Shown: piece by piece, positions 1 through 7,921 of the stretch
Position numbering within the stretch: the stretch's first letter is position 1
How the letters are laid out: each line of letters begins with the position of its first letter
Assembly: GCA_016934515.1 (NCBI GenBank)
Contig: JAFGSR010000227.1
Location: 1-51,475, forward strand
DNA length: 51,475 bases
From: Sedimentisphaerales bacterium
GTDB taxonomy: Bacteria; Planctomycetota; Phycisphaerae; Sedimentisphaerales; SM23-30
Reading direction: 5' to 3'
Program-made: the position numbers and the translations under genes
The notes under the pieces: generated by a model
Told to the model about the DNA's origin: nothing
The model's input: only the letters and a program-made list of their open reading frames with translations
Databases searched by the model: none

Positions 1-80
1 GACAACCACGTTAATTCTTGGGACGTTATTATAACGATCCCGTGTCAAAAAACCCGGGAGGCTCCGGTTTCATAGTTTCT

Positions 81-122
81 CCGTGGATAAAAATCTTAAA
101 ATCAGTGTAAATCCGTGTCTAA
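81..122. repeat. Intergenic repeat-like segment (family D: 'CCGTGGATAA...ATCAGTGTAAATCCGTGT')
   Basis: Phrase-like AT-rich spacer with internal near-repeats (CCGTGGAT / ATCAGTGTAAAT / CCGTGTCTAAT); only one copy in the window. Confidence 0.3.
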
Positions 123-464
123 TAAGAATTTACATCAATTCTCTCAGCTAATTCCACCGTGGCAAAAGCGCGACAGCCGCTTTTAAAAAATCGCAAATTT
201 CTGCAAAAAACCGCTAAGTTTTCCCCAACTTTCTGCAAAAACCACCCAAAAACCACCCAACTTTCGATCCTGTTTTTTGACTGAATTTCATCTTTTCTCA
301 TTTTTGGCCCACTTTTGTCGCGCTTTTGGACACGTTTTCCCGTTCATTTTCGCCCCATTAATGGATACCACGCATCGAATAATGGGTCCGATTCTGCAAC
401 ACGTAAAACAAGGACTTATGGCCCAACCGAAACCTGATTTCAATTTGAAGCTGTGAGGTACGTC

Positions 465-487
465 GGTGCTTAGGATTTAGGATTTCT
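465..487. repeat. Intergenic repeat, family C ('GGTGCTTAGGATTTAGGATTTC')
   Basis: Reverse complement GAAATCCTAAATCCTAAGCACC resembles 14441-14470 (CGAAATTCTAAGCACTAAATCCGAAAC). Confidence 0.45.
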
Positions 488-490
488 TTT

Positions 491-535
491 CAGGCTTCAG
501 GCTTCATCCTTCAGGCTTTCTTCCCTACCCTTTTC
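491..535 (-). repeat. Intergenic repeat, family A (GCCTGAAG tandem), reverse orientation
   Basis: CAGGCTTCAGGCTTCATCCTTCAGGCTTTCTTCC is the reverse complement of GGAAGAAAGCCTGAAGGATGAAGCCTGAAGCCTG, as found in the 3.4-7.6 kb spacers. Confidence 0.7.
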
Positions 536-1418
536 CTTTGGCGTACCAGTCGGGGTCCTGAGCCAGCTTGCTCTTGGCTTCCTCGATCATCACCGTAAAA
601 GCCGGGTGATCGCTGTTCCACGATCGGCAAGCAAAATCCCCGTCCTTCATCTTCTCCAACTCAGGCTTGGCCTCGACAAAATAGCTGCCGTAAATGTGCA
701 GCGAATCACTGATATCCACATATCGTCCTACCCGCACCGGCTCGCCGATATTTTCGCTAATTCGTTCCGCCACAATCCTTTGCAGATCAGTCAACGCATA
801 AACATTCATGTACCAGGCTTTATACAAATCCCTGCTGCGCCAGTGCGAATTCATGTTCAGCACCGCCGCCCCAGCTTCATCCCGCATAATCCGAAACCAC
901 AACCGCTGCAGACAAGGCGGGTCATCGGTCGGCGGATCAGCCGTCGGCATCCAGGTAATCGCCTGAGCACGACGGGTATGGAATGTCTTACTGAGCTTCT
1001 CAACCACATATTCTATCTGATCCACCGCCGCGAAAGGCTTGGTAGCATTAGGGTTACGTAAATCCTCCACCGGGCAGTATTCAAACAGCCGCTCGTTGTA
1101 GGTGTAAGTCCATTTCCCCGCTACCGGGTCGATCCAGTGATTATGAATCCCGTTGCAGACCTCCTGACGATACGCCTCAAGCTCCTCCGGGCCGCCGGGG
1201 AAGTTCTTATGTATCCGAGGCTCGGCGAAGGGGTTTTCCACCGTTATCATCACCGTAGCGTCCCTGCTGGGCGGATCCTCCGGTTTGTCGTACTCCGTCT
1301 TGAACTCCACCCCATTTTCCCAAACCGCCAAAACCGCCTTTTCCCAGGCCTCTGGCAGGCAGCTTGCGCTCACCGATAATGTTGGAATATTGCCACTTTT
1401 TCCGCGGATTGAACTCAT
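525..1418 (-). CDS. Thymidylate synthase family protein
   Basis: 297 aa; motifs PPCLQRLWFRIM, LNMNSHWRSRDLYKAWYMNVYAL, GRYVDISDSLHIYGSYF fit the ThyA fold; SD-like AAGGAGT upstream of the ATG on the minus strand. Confidence 0.8.
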   Translation of the reverse strand: MSSIRGKSGNIPTLSVSASCLPEAWEKAVLAVWENGVEFKTEYDKPEDPPSRDATVMITVENPFAEPRIHKNFPGGPEELEAYRQEVCNGIHNHWIDPVAGKWTYTYNERLFEYCPVEDLRNPNATKPFAAVDQIEYVVEKLSKTFHTRRAQAITWMPTADPPTDDPPCLQRLWFRIMRDEAGAAVLNMNSHWRSRDLYKAWYMNVYALTDLQRIVAERISENIGEPVRVGRYVDISDSLHIYGSYFVEAKPELEKMKDGDFACRSWNSDHPAFTVMIEEAKSKLAQDPDWYAKGKG

Positions 1419-1584
1419 TTAGGACTCCTTTCCGTATTGATAGATAAGCTGTTGACAGCAAAGGGTTTACGTCGGTCAGCAATAATGTTCCGCCGGGGTT
1501 GGCTAAAACACCCTCGCGATCGGCTCTTAGGATAATTTAATAGCTTTTATTTGCAAGGTAAAATTGGCCCTGATTAATGCTTAT

Positions 1585-1613
1585 TGACGATTATCTAAAT
1601 ATAAACTAGGCTA
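1585..1613 (+). promoter_or_regulatory. Possible sigma70-like promoter upstream of gspE/pilB
   Basis: TTGACG - 17 nt - TAGGCT, about 45 nt upstream of the ATG; weak -10. Confidence 0.25.
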
Positions 1614-1657
1614 TTAGGCAGATAAAAGGACTGACTTCAAATGAGAATGCAGTAACT

Positions 1658-3454
1658 ATGGAAGAATTTGGTGCTTATTTACTGGCGAACGACATCGTTC
1701 AGCCTGCTCAGCTCCTGCAGGTTGACAAAATCGAATCCGCCGGCACCGGGGCCATGCCCATCTATTACCGCCTGCTGAAAAGCTTCCCCGAACTGGAAGA
1801 AGTTATCTGGCGGGGACTTGCGGATTTTTTGCAACTTAAACTGCTCGATATCCATCGGCTGCAGATCGACACTTCGCTATCGCGGATCTTACCGGCCCGG
1901 CTGGCCCATGAATATTCCATCGCTCCGGTTGCCCATCGACAAAACCGAGTCGATATTGCCCTGGCGGACCCCGCTCAGTTCGATAAGTGCAGCGAATACA
2001 GCATGTTAATAAGCGAACTGCCGAACAGCAATTTCAGTGCCGGCGTTACGGTGATTCCTCACCTGGCAAAACCCAGCGATGTCGGTGAGATAATTCGTAA
2101 GGTTTACGGCATCGGGGCGGATTCAGTTCAGGAGGTGCTCGATGATCGGCCGGACGAATACGTTATCGAGGAAACCGCCGGTTACGAAAGCACTGCAGTA
2201 GTTGATCTTACCAAAGTGCAGGGCCCCGGCGAAGATGTGGCGATTATTCGTTTTGTAAATCAACTGCTGCTGGAAGCGGTCAAAATCGGGGCTTCTGATA
2301 TTCACCTGGAGCCTTTCGAAGAAATGTTACGCGTTCGTTATCGACTGGACGGGATGCTGCAGACCGAGCCGGTGCCGGAGCGCATTAAACACCTGGAAGC
2401 GGCGATAATATCGCGATTAAAAATCATGGCCAATCTGGACATTGCGGAAAAGCGCTTGCCTCAGGATGGGCAGATTCGCTTGAGTATGATGGGGAGGCCG
2501 ATTGATGTTCGAGTGTCGGTGCTGCCGACCATGTTCGGGCAGGGATTGGCGTTGCGGTTGCTGGATAAGCAGTTGACATTCCGTCAGTTAGGCAATCTGG
2601 GTATTCCCGATGATTACCTGCGGCTGTATCGGGAGGTGCTGAGGTTGTCGCACGGCGTGGTGCTGGTAACCGGTCCGACCGGCAGCGGCAAGACGACAAC
2701 GCTTTATGCTTCGCTGAATGAGCTTAACATTGCCGAGCGTAAGATTATTACGGTTGAGGATCCGATTGAGTATCAGTTGGAGGGGATTTCACAGATACAG
2801 GTCAAGCCGACTATTGGGCTGGAATTCAGTACGATATTGCGTCATATTTTGCGTCATGACCCGGATATTGTGATGATTGGTGAGATTCGGGACTTGGAAA
2901 CGGCCCGGATAGCGATTTCGGCGGCGATGACGGGTCATCTGGTATTCAGCACGTTGCATACCAATGATGCCCCGTCGGCCCCGGTGAGGCTGCTGGAGAT
3001 GGGATTGGAGCCCTATCTGGTTTCTTCGGCGTTGGAGGCGGTTATTGCCCAGCGTCTGGTGCGGATGCAGTGTAAGGGGTGCCGCGTGCCGGTTCAGGAA
3101 ACTGAGGGATTTCCGGCAGATGAATTGGAACTTATCCGTTCGGGATGTGTCTATGATAGTAAAGGGTGCCCGGTGTGCAGACATACCGGATATCAGGGCA
3201 GGACGGCGATATTCGAGATGTTCAGCCTGAACGACGAGATCAGGCAGATGATATTGAAGCGGGCCAATGCGGCGGAGATACGTCATGCGGCGACGCGGAT
3301 GGGGATGCGTACGTTGCGGCAATCGGGGTTGGAGAAGGTGAAAGCCGGGCTGAGCTCGCTTTCGGAGGTGTATCGCGTGGCACGGGAAGAGATGGTTGAT
3401 ATGCGTGGGGTAATGGGGGAGGTTAAAGAAGAAAGCCTGAAGCCTGAAGCTTGA
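1658..3454 (+). CDS. Type II secretion/type IV pilus assembly ATPase (GspE/PilB family)
   Basis: Walker A GPTGSGKTTT, ITVEDPIEYQLEGISQIQVKPTIGLEFSTILRHILRHDPDIVMIGEIRD, zinc-binding CxxC pairs (CKGC, CPVC). Confidence 0.97.
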   Translation: MEEFGAYLLANDIVQPAQLLQVDKIESAGTGAMPIYYRLLKSFPELEEVIWRGLADFLQLKLLDIHRLQIDTSLSRILPARLAHEYSIAPVAHRQNRVDIALADPAQFDKCSEYSMLISELPNSNFSAGVTVIPHLAKPSDVGEIIRKVYGIGADSVQEVLDDRPDEYVIEETAGYESTAVVDLTKVQGPGEDVAIIRFVNQLLLEAVKIGASDIHLEPFEEMLRVRYRLDGMLQTEPVPERIKHLEAAIISRLKIMANLDIAEKRLPQDGQIRLSMMGRPIDVRVSVLPTMFGQGLALRLLDKQLTFRQLGNLGIPDDYLRLYREVLRLSHGVVLVTGPTGSGKTTTLYASLNELNIAERKIITVEDPIEYQLEGISQIQVKPTIGLEFSTILRHILRHDPDIVMIGEIRDLETARIAISAAMTGHLVFSTLHTNDAPSAPVRLLEMGLEPYLVSSALEAVIAQRLVRMQCKGCRVPVQETEGFPADELELIRSGCVYDSKGCPVCRHTGYQGRTAIFEMFSLNDEIRQMILKRANAAEIRHAATRMGMRTLRQSGLEKVKAGLSSLSEVYRVAREEMVDMRGVMGEVKEESLKPEA

Positions 3455-3508
3455 AGCCTGAAAGAAGAAAAGAAGAAGAAAGCTTTAAGCTTGAATCCTG
3501 AAGGATAA
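3427..3508 (+). repeat. Intergenic repeat, family A (GCCTGAAG tandem)
   Basis: GAAGAAAGCCTGAAGCCTGAAGCTTGAAGCCTGAAAGAAGAAAAGAAGAAGAAAGC; overlaps the 3' end of gspE (encodes ...KEESLKPEA). Confidence 0.8.
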
Positions 3509-3523
3509 AGCAAGAAAAATTTT

Positions 3524-5095
3524 ATGCTGGGAATTGATGTAGGACAAGAAGAAATACGGGTGGTGAATCTGCGGCGGCGTGGAGGCAGTTACCATTTGCG
3601 TGCGTCTATCAAGGTGCCGGTGGGAGCAGCACAGGCAGATGATGCGTTGGAGTTGGGCAAGTTGCTGGCGCGGGCGGTAGCTGGTCAGGGGTGGAGCGGT
3701 CAAAGGGCGGTAATGACACTGGGTTGGCGGCAATCATTTGTGCGGAATTTTACGTCAGAAGTGAAATCGGGTCTGGATGTCGGCAACGGTGGTCAGATAA
3801 GTAAGGCGTTGGATTCGGCGTTGCTGGAATCGGCGCGGGAGATGATGCTGGTTCCGCAGGATCAGATGGTGATGGATATCTGGAGGAGTTCATCGGTGTC
3901 GGCCCGGAGGGAGGCGGCAGATGAAGCTCAAGCGGGATTGGGGTCGGTGCTGGTGGCGGCGGCGCGGAAAGAAGCGGTGTCTTTCCATCGTCAGTTGGCG
4001 GAGAGTTGCGGCTTGAGAGTGACGGCGTTGGAATCGCGAAGTCTGGCGGCGATTAATGGATTATTGCAGTACTGGCAGGAGTCGGTGGAGGAAAACATTG
4101 CGGTGGTTTTTATGGAAGACGACCACGCGGATGTAGCGGTGTTTGATTGCAACGGGTTGGTGGTTTTGCAAACGGTGAATGTTGATTTGGCGGAGGTAGG
4201 AGGGGAAAGGATTGTCGGAGAGTTGTTGGGGAATTTGCAGCGGATATTTAATACGAGCCGGCTGAGCGAAGGAAGTTGTTATCCGGAACGGGTATTTTTG
4301 GGAGCGGGGACGAGGGCAATGCGAGGTGTGTTGTGGGGTTTGAGCGAGGCGCTAACCGAACAAGCACAATCGTCAGTAGCAGTGACTTTGTGCAGTGACG
4401 TGGACAGCGAATGGGAAGGCATTGGAGGATTCAACAAGGAGGATGAGCCGGAGGCGGGAGAATATGTGCCGGCGACGGGAGCGGCGTTGGACGGGATGCG
4501 AATTAGTCCGGTGTGGTTTGATTTTTTTCATCCGCGTGGCGCCCGTCAGGAAAAGAAGCATGCGATTTCGTGGAAGCCATTCGTTTTGATGGCGGTGGCG
4601 GCGATGGTGATGTTTGGAGGATTTTGGCTTAATCTGGTGCAGAAGAACCAGCGGCAAATCAGGCAGTTGGAAGATGCGGTGAATCAGACGCAGCCGGAGT
4701 TATTGAAGATTGATGAGGCGCGGGCGAAATGGCTTTTGTTTCGGTCTTACCTTCCGAAGTACAGAGGAGGTAACCGACGAGCTTATCTGGAGATATTGGC
4801 GGAGATCAGCCAGGCGTGTCCGAGTACGGAAGAAGCGTATGTTACCAAGCTGGACATTTCGGATCGGGGCAGTGACCGGGTGAATTATGATATTGTGATA
4901 AGCGGGAAAGTCAGTGCAAAAGGGATACTGGATGATTTTATGAAGAAGTTGAGTGCGTCGCCGATGTTTCAGGATGTCAAGCAGGACAAGGAGTTGGCGG
5001 TGAATTTGCGAGAAGAATATTACCAGTTTAGTTTTTCGATAACCTGTAAGTTGCGTTCGGAGCAGTTAGTGGGTAAGGTGACGAGTGGTGAATAG
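3524..5095 (+). CDS. PilM-PilN / GspL-like inner-membrane platform protein
   Basis: N-terminal actin-like start MLGIDVGQEEIRVVNLRRR, TM segment FVLMAVAAMVMFGGFWLNLV followed by a PilN-like region; between PilB-like and PilO-like genes. Confidence 0.75.
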   Translation: MLGIDVGQEEIRVVNLRRRGGSYHLRASIKVPVGAAQADDALELGKLLARAVAGQGWSGQRAVMTLGWRQSFVRNFTSEVKSGLDVGNGGQISKALDSALLESAREMMLVPQDQMVMDIWRSSSVSARREAADEAQAGLGSVLVAAARKEAVSFHRQLAESCGLRVTALESRSLAAINGLLQYWQESVEENIAVVFMEDDHADVAVFDCNGLVVLQTVNVDLAEVGGERIVGELLGNLQRIFNTSRLSEGSCYPERVFLGAGTRAMRGVLWGLSEALTEQAQSSVAVTLCSDVDSEWEGIGGFNKEDEPEAGEYVPATGAALDGMRISPVWFDFFHPRGARQEKKHAISWKPFVLMAVAAMVMFGGFWLNLVQKNQRQIRQLEDAVNQTQPELLKIDEARAKWLLFRSYLPKYRGGNRRAYLEILAEISQACPSTEEAYVTKLDISDRGSDRVNYDIVISGKVSAKGILDDFMKKLSASPMFQDVKQDKELAVNLREEYYQFSFSITCKLRSEQLVGKVTSGE

Positions 5096-5097
5096 TT

Positions 5098-5175
5098 GGA
5101 AGAAAGCCTGCTCGCCGCCGCGAAGCTATGGCGTAGCGGGGAAGCCTGAAGCCTGAAGGAAGAAAAGAAGAAGAA
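5098..5175 (+). repeat. Intergenic repeat, family A with GC-rich imperfect palindrome
   Basis: GGAAGAAAGCCTGCTCGCCGCCGCGAAGCTATGGCGTAGCGGGGAAGCCTGAAGCCTGAAGGAAGAA; nearly identical to 6769-6810 and 7503-7570. Confidence 0.85.
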
Positions 5176-5231
5176 AGAATAAGAATAATAAATCGGATTG
5201 TTTGTTTGGAGCAATTTATTGATTAGATAAA

Positions 5232-5840
5232 ATGAATAGCAACCGGAGAAATATTATATTGTTGACGGTGGTGCTGTCGGTGGTGGCGGTATTAGTGGGA
5301 CAGCGTCTGGGGATGCGGATGCTGGATTATCTGGAAGAGCAGGAGTATCGGATAGATGAGTTGAATGCGGAGTTAAGGCAGACGTTGTCGCGGATAGAGG
5401 AAGATCATCGCTATCTGGAGCAATGGCAGGCGATAAGCGAGCCGCTGGATAAGCCGATTGAGGAGCGTCAGCAGAGATTCAATACATATCTGGAGGAGAT
5501 TGAGAAGGAAAGCGGAGTGTTTGTGACATCGCGAAGTCCGTTTAGTAAGCGAGATATGGCGGCCGATCCGGAATTCAAGCTGGTGAACTGTTCTTTAGGA
5601 ATTACGTGTGATTTGAATTCTCTGGTGGAGTTGTTAGCATTGTGGGACGCAGACGATAAGCATTTGTTTCGGGTGGAGTCAGTTTCGATAAATCCCAGGC
5701 CGTCATATTTTTTGCCGGGAGGTCGTACGCGTCATGTGTCGAAGCTGTTATCGACGACGGATTTGACGGTGGATATTACGGTGACGATACCATCGAAGGC
5801 GTCGGTTGAAAAAGCTGGGAGTCTGGAGGGGGCTTCATAA
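5232..5840 (+). CDS. PilO/GspM-like protein
   Basis: 202 aa; single N-terminal TM, coiled-coil (MLDYLEEQEYRIDELNAELRQTLSRIEEDHRYLEQW); position in operon. Confidence 0.6.
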   Translation: MNSNRRNIILLTVVLSVVAVLVGQRLGMRMLDYLEEQEYRIDELNAELRQTLSRIEEDHRYLEQWQAISEPLDKPIEERQQRFNTYLEEIEKESGVFVTSRSPFSKRDMAADPEFKLVNCSLGITCDLNSLVELLALWDADDKHLFRVESVSINPRPSYFLPGGRTRHVSKLLSTTDLTVDITVTIPSKASVEKAGSLEGAS

Positions 5841-5842
5841 AA

Positions 5843-5929
5843 ATGACGAATGACGAAACCAGACCCGGCTTCGCGATGGCTACGCCGCGGCAAGATGACG
5901 AATTAATGACGAATAGCGAAGTTCGAAAG
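5843..5929 (+). repeat. Intergenic repeat family B (ACGAA words) with an embedded GC-rich palindromic segment
   Basis: AATGACGAATGACGAAACCAGA[cccggcttcgcgatggctacgccgcggca]AGATGACGAATTAATGACGAATAGCGAAGTTCGAAAG; compare 15220-15290. Confidence 0.6.
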
Positions 5930-6718
5930 ATGAATATCAAAAGAAGAAATTTAGTGGAAAAAAAGCATAGGCTAAAGTCCATCTTACAGGAGGCCAGGGA
6001 GTGTCTGGTTCGCTTACTGCTGAGTGCGACGGTTGGTTTTTTGTTAATTATGCTGTTTTGCGTCGTTGCGAGTTATGGTGCCGAAGGTGATAAGGAGGCA
6101 GTTGTAGTTAAGGAAACGAAGGCGAAAAAGGAAAAGGATTCTGTCGGAGTTGACGAAGCGAAGGTGGCGGCCCTGAAGGCGGCGATATTGAAGAAAGATA
6201 TATTTAGTCCGGCCAAGGTGACGTCAGTACCGTTGAGTGTGGATGTTAATGAGACGGAGGTAGATACGGGGCCGAAGGCATTGAAGCGGCCGTTTCGGGT
6301 GATAGGCATTCAATCGACGGAGGAGGGTCGTTTGGTGGATTTGTATTTTGAGAATCCTCCGGAAGTGGCGCAGAAGAAGGTGGGAGAAGTTATTGAAAAG
6401 ACGGTGACGATCCTGGCGATAGAAGCGACGTTTTTGCGTTGTGAATATGCGGGTCTGGAAGTGCGGATCGAGCAGGGCGAGACCAGTAACGATGCTCTGG
6501 AGCGCTTGAGGGGTCTGGAGGAGAGTAAATACGAGCTGATAGGAACGACCTTGAAAGAGGGAGGTTTTGTGGCGGATATATATTTGCCGAGGCAGGATCG
6601 GACGCGTCGGATCGAGGTGGGTGAGATTCTGGGAGAGGCGACGGTGATGAAGATCGAGAAGGGCAGAGTTACTCTGATTGATCCGGATGGTAATCAGATT
6701 ACGATTAGTAACGAGTAA
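5843..6718 (+). CDS. PilP/GspC-like type II secretion/pilus protein
   Basis: N-terminal TM (LLLSATVGFLLIMLFCVVAS), then an HR-like region (IFSPAKV..., RPFRVIGIQSTEEGRLVDLYFENP, VGEILGEATVMKIEKGRVTLIDPDGNQ). True start may be ATG 5930 (MNIKRRNLVEKK), because the first 29 codons lie in a repeat. Confidence 0.6.
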   Translation: MTNDETRPGFAMATPRQDDELMTNSEVRKMNIKRRNLVEKKHRLKSILQEARECLVRLLLSATVGFLLIMLFCVVASYGAEGDKEAVVVKETKAKKEKDSVGVDEAKVAALKAAILKKDIFSPAKVTSVPLSVDVNETEVDTGPKALKRPFRVIGIQSTEEGRLVDLYFENPPEVAQKKVGEVIEKTVTILAIEATFLRCEYAGLEVRIEQGETSNDALERLRGLEESKYELIGTTLKEGGFVADIYLPRQDRTRRIEVGEILGEATVMKIEKGRVTLIDPDGNQITISNE

Positions 6719-6813
6719 AGAAAGCCTGAAGCCTGAAGCCTGAAGGAAGAATAAGAATAAGAATAAGAAGAAAGCCTGCTCGCCGCCGCGAAGCTATGGC
6801 GTAGCGGGGAAGG
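6719..6813 (+). repeat. Intergenic repeat, family A
   Basis: AAGCCTGAAGCCTGAAGCCTGAAGGAAGAATAAGAATAAGAATAAGAAGAAAGCCTGCTCGCCGCCGCGAAGCTATGGCGTAGCGGGGAAGG. Confidence 0.85.
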
Positions 6814-6854
6814 GTGAAGATAGTGAAGAACAGGAACAGGATGAAGGAATATAG

Positions 6855-7502
6855 ATGAGAATTACATCGGGAGAGGCACTGCGAAGAGCGATGTATGGGA
6901 TGGGCGAGGTAATTCTGTTGCTGTTGCTTTTGTTGTTGTTTTTGGGTTCGTGTAATTCGCCGAAGCGGGACAAGAAGATGGTGGTGCTGTCGGAGCCGGT
7001 TTTGGCTGGTCAGGATGAGGAGGTGATGATTAGCGGGCAGGTTTTGTTCGAAAAATGTTTTGCTGCGCCGGATGAATCGACGGGAGATGATGTACTGAGG
7101 GAAGTGGTGTTGACGTATGTTAATTCGGGACGAGATTTTCGCAGCCCGGCAGGTCCGGATGGATATTTGTTGCGCGTGATCCCGCTGAATCGGATGATGC
7201 GTTCAACGGAAGTGGCAGCGGATTTGACCATTGGATTGTTTGCGGCGACGGAGGACGTTTCGGAAGTATTGAAGATGCGGCCGTTGTGCTACTGGCGGAT
7301 AGGCAAGGAAGAGCTGGCGAATTACTGGGTGCCGACGAGTCTGCTGGATGGTTATTTGTTTCGGCTGGACTGGGGCGAGAGTGAAATCGGTCCGGGTGTT
7401 TACCGGATAGTAGTGAAATTTGAATACGAGGAATCGGGACGGGACAAGATATTCTGTCGTGAGATGGTGATTGAGGATCGGTACCAGGTAAATGACGAAT
7501 AG
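6855..7502 (+). CDS. Putative lipoprotein in secretion operon
   Basis: 215 aa; hydrophobic stretch ILLLLLLLLFLGSC with lipobox-like LGSC; no recognised domain. Confidence 0.6.
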   Translation: MRITSGEALRRAMYGMGEVILLLLLLLLFLGSCNSPKRDKKMVVLSEPVLAGQDEEVMISGQVLFEKCFAAPDESTGDDVLREVVLTYVNSGRDFRSPAGPDGYLLRVIPLNRMMRSTEVAADLTIGLFAATEDVSEVLKMRPLCYWRIGKEELANYWVPTSLLDGYLFRLDWGESEIGPGVYRIVVKFEYEESGRDKIFCREMVIEDRYQVNDE

Positions 7503-7652
7503 TAGGAAGAAAGCCTGCTCGCTGCCGCGAAGCTATGGCGTAGCGGGGAAGCCTGAAGCCTGAAGGAAGAATAAGAGGAAGAAAGCCTGCTTGCTGCCGC
7601 GAAGCGCTCCCGCCGTGCTCGCGCCCGTCGCGGTAGGTTGGCGTAGCGAGGA
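7503..7652 (+). repeat. Intergenic repeat, family A, two consecutive units (second with an expanded palindrome)
   Basis: AGGAAGAAAGCCTGCTCGCTGCCGCGAAGCTATGGCGTAGCGGGGAAGCCTGAAGCCTGAAGGAAGAATAAG then GAAAGCCTGCTTGCTGCCGCGAAGCgctcccgccgtgctcgcgcccgtcgcggtaggttgGCGTAGCGAGGAAGG. Confidence 0.85.
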
Positions 7653-7664
7653 AGGATAAGAATA

Positions 7665-7691
7665 GCCACAAAAAACACAAAAATCACAAAA
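7665..7691. repeat. Intergenic repeat-like segment (family E: GCCACAAAAAACACAAAAATCACAAAA)
   Basis: CACAAAAA-word tandem in a spacer; single copy in the window. Confidence 0.35.
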
Positions 7692-7921
7692 TTATATTAA
7701 TTTGAAGTTAAGTTTACCTGTGCCAAAAATCAATATAAGCTGTTGATACAACGCTATTTATATTAAGGTAAAATAAAAATAACGCATAACAAGAAGTTGA
7801 AGAATAGTAGTGTACTAATTTACACGAAAAAACCGAATTTAATTTTTCTATTAAACAAGAATTAAGAATGAAGCAGTTAAGAATGGGGTGAGGAGAAGGC
7901 TTTTTGCCAAGGAGAGTAAAT

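Noticed and set aside
119-301. 60-aa minus-strand ORF
   Set aside because: AT-rich spacer, no domain or convincing SD, overlaps repeat-like sequence.
7120-7687. Minus-strand ORFs with RQQAGFLP / AASRLSS repeats
   Set aside because: Translations of the intergenic family A repeat in reverse, not proteins.
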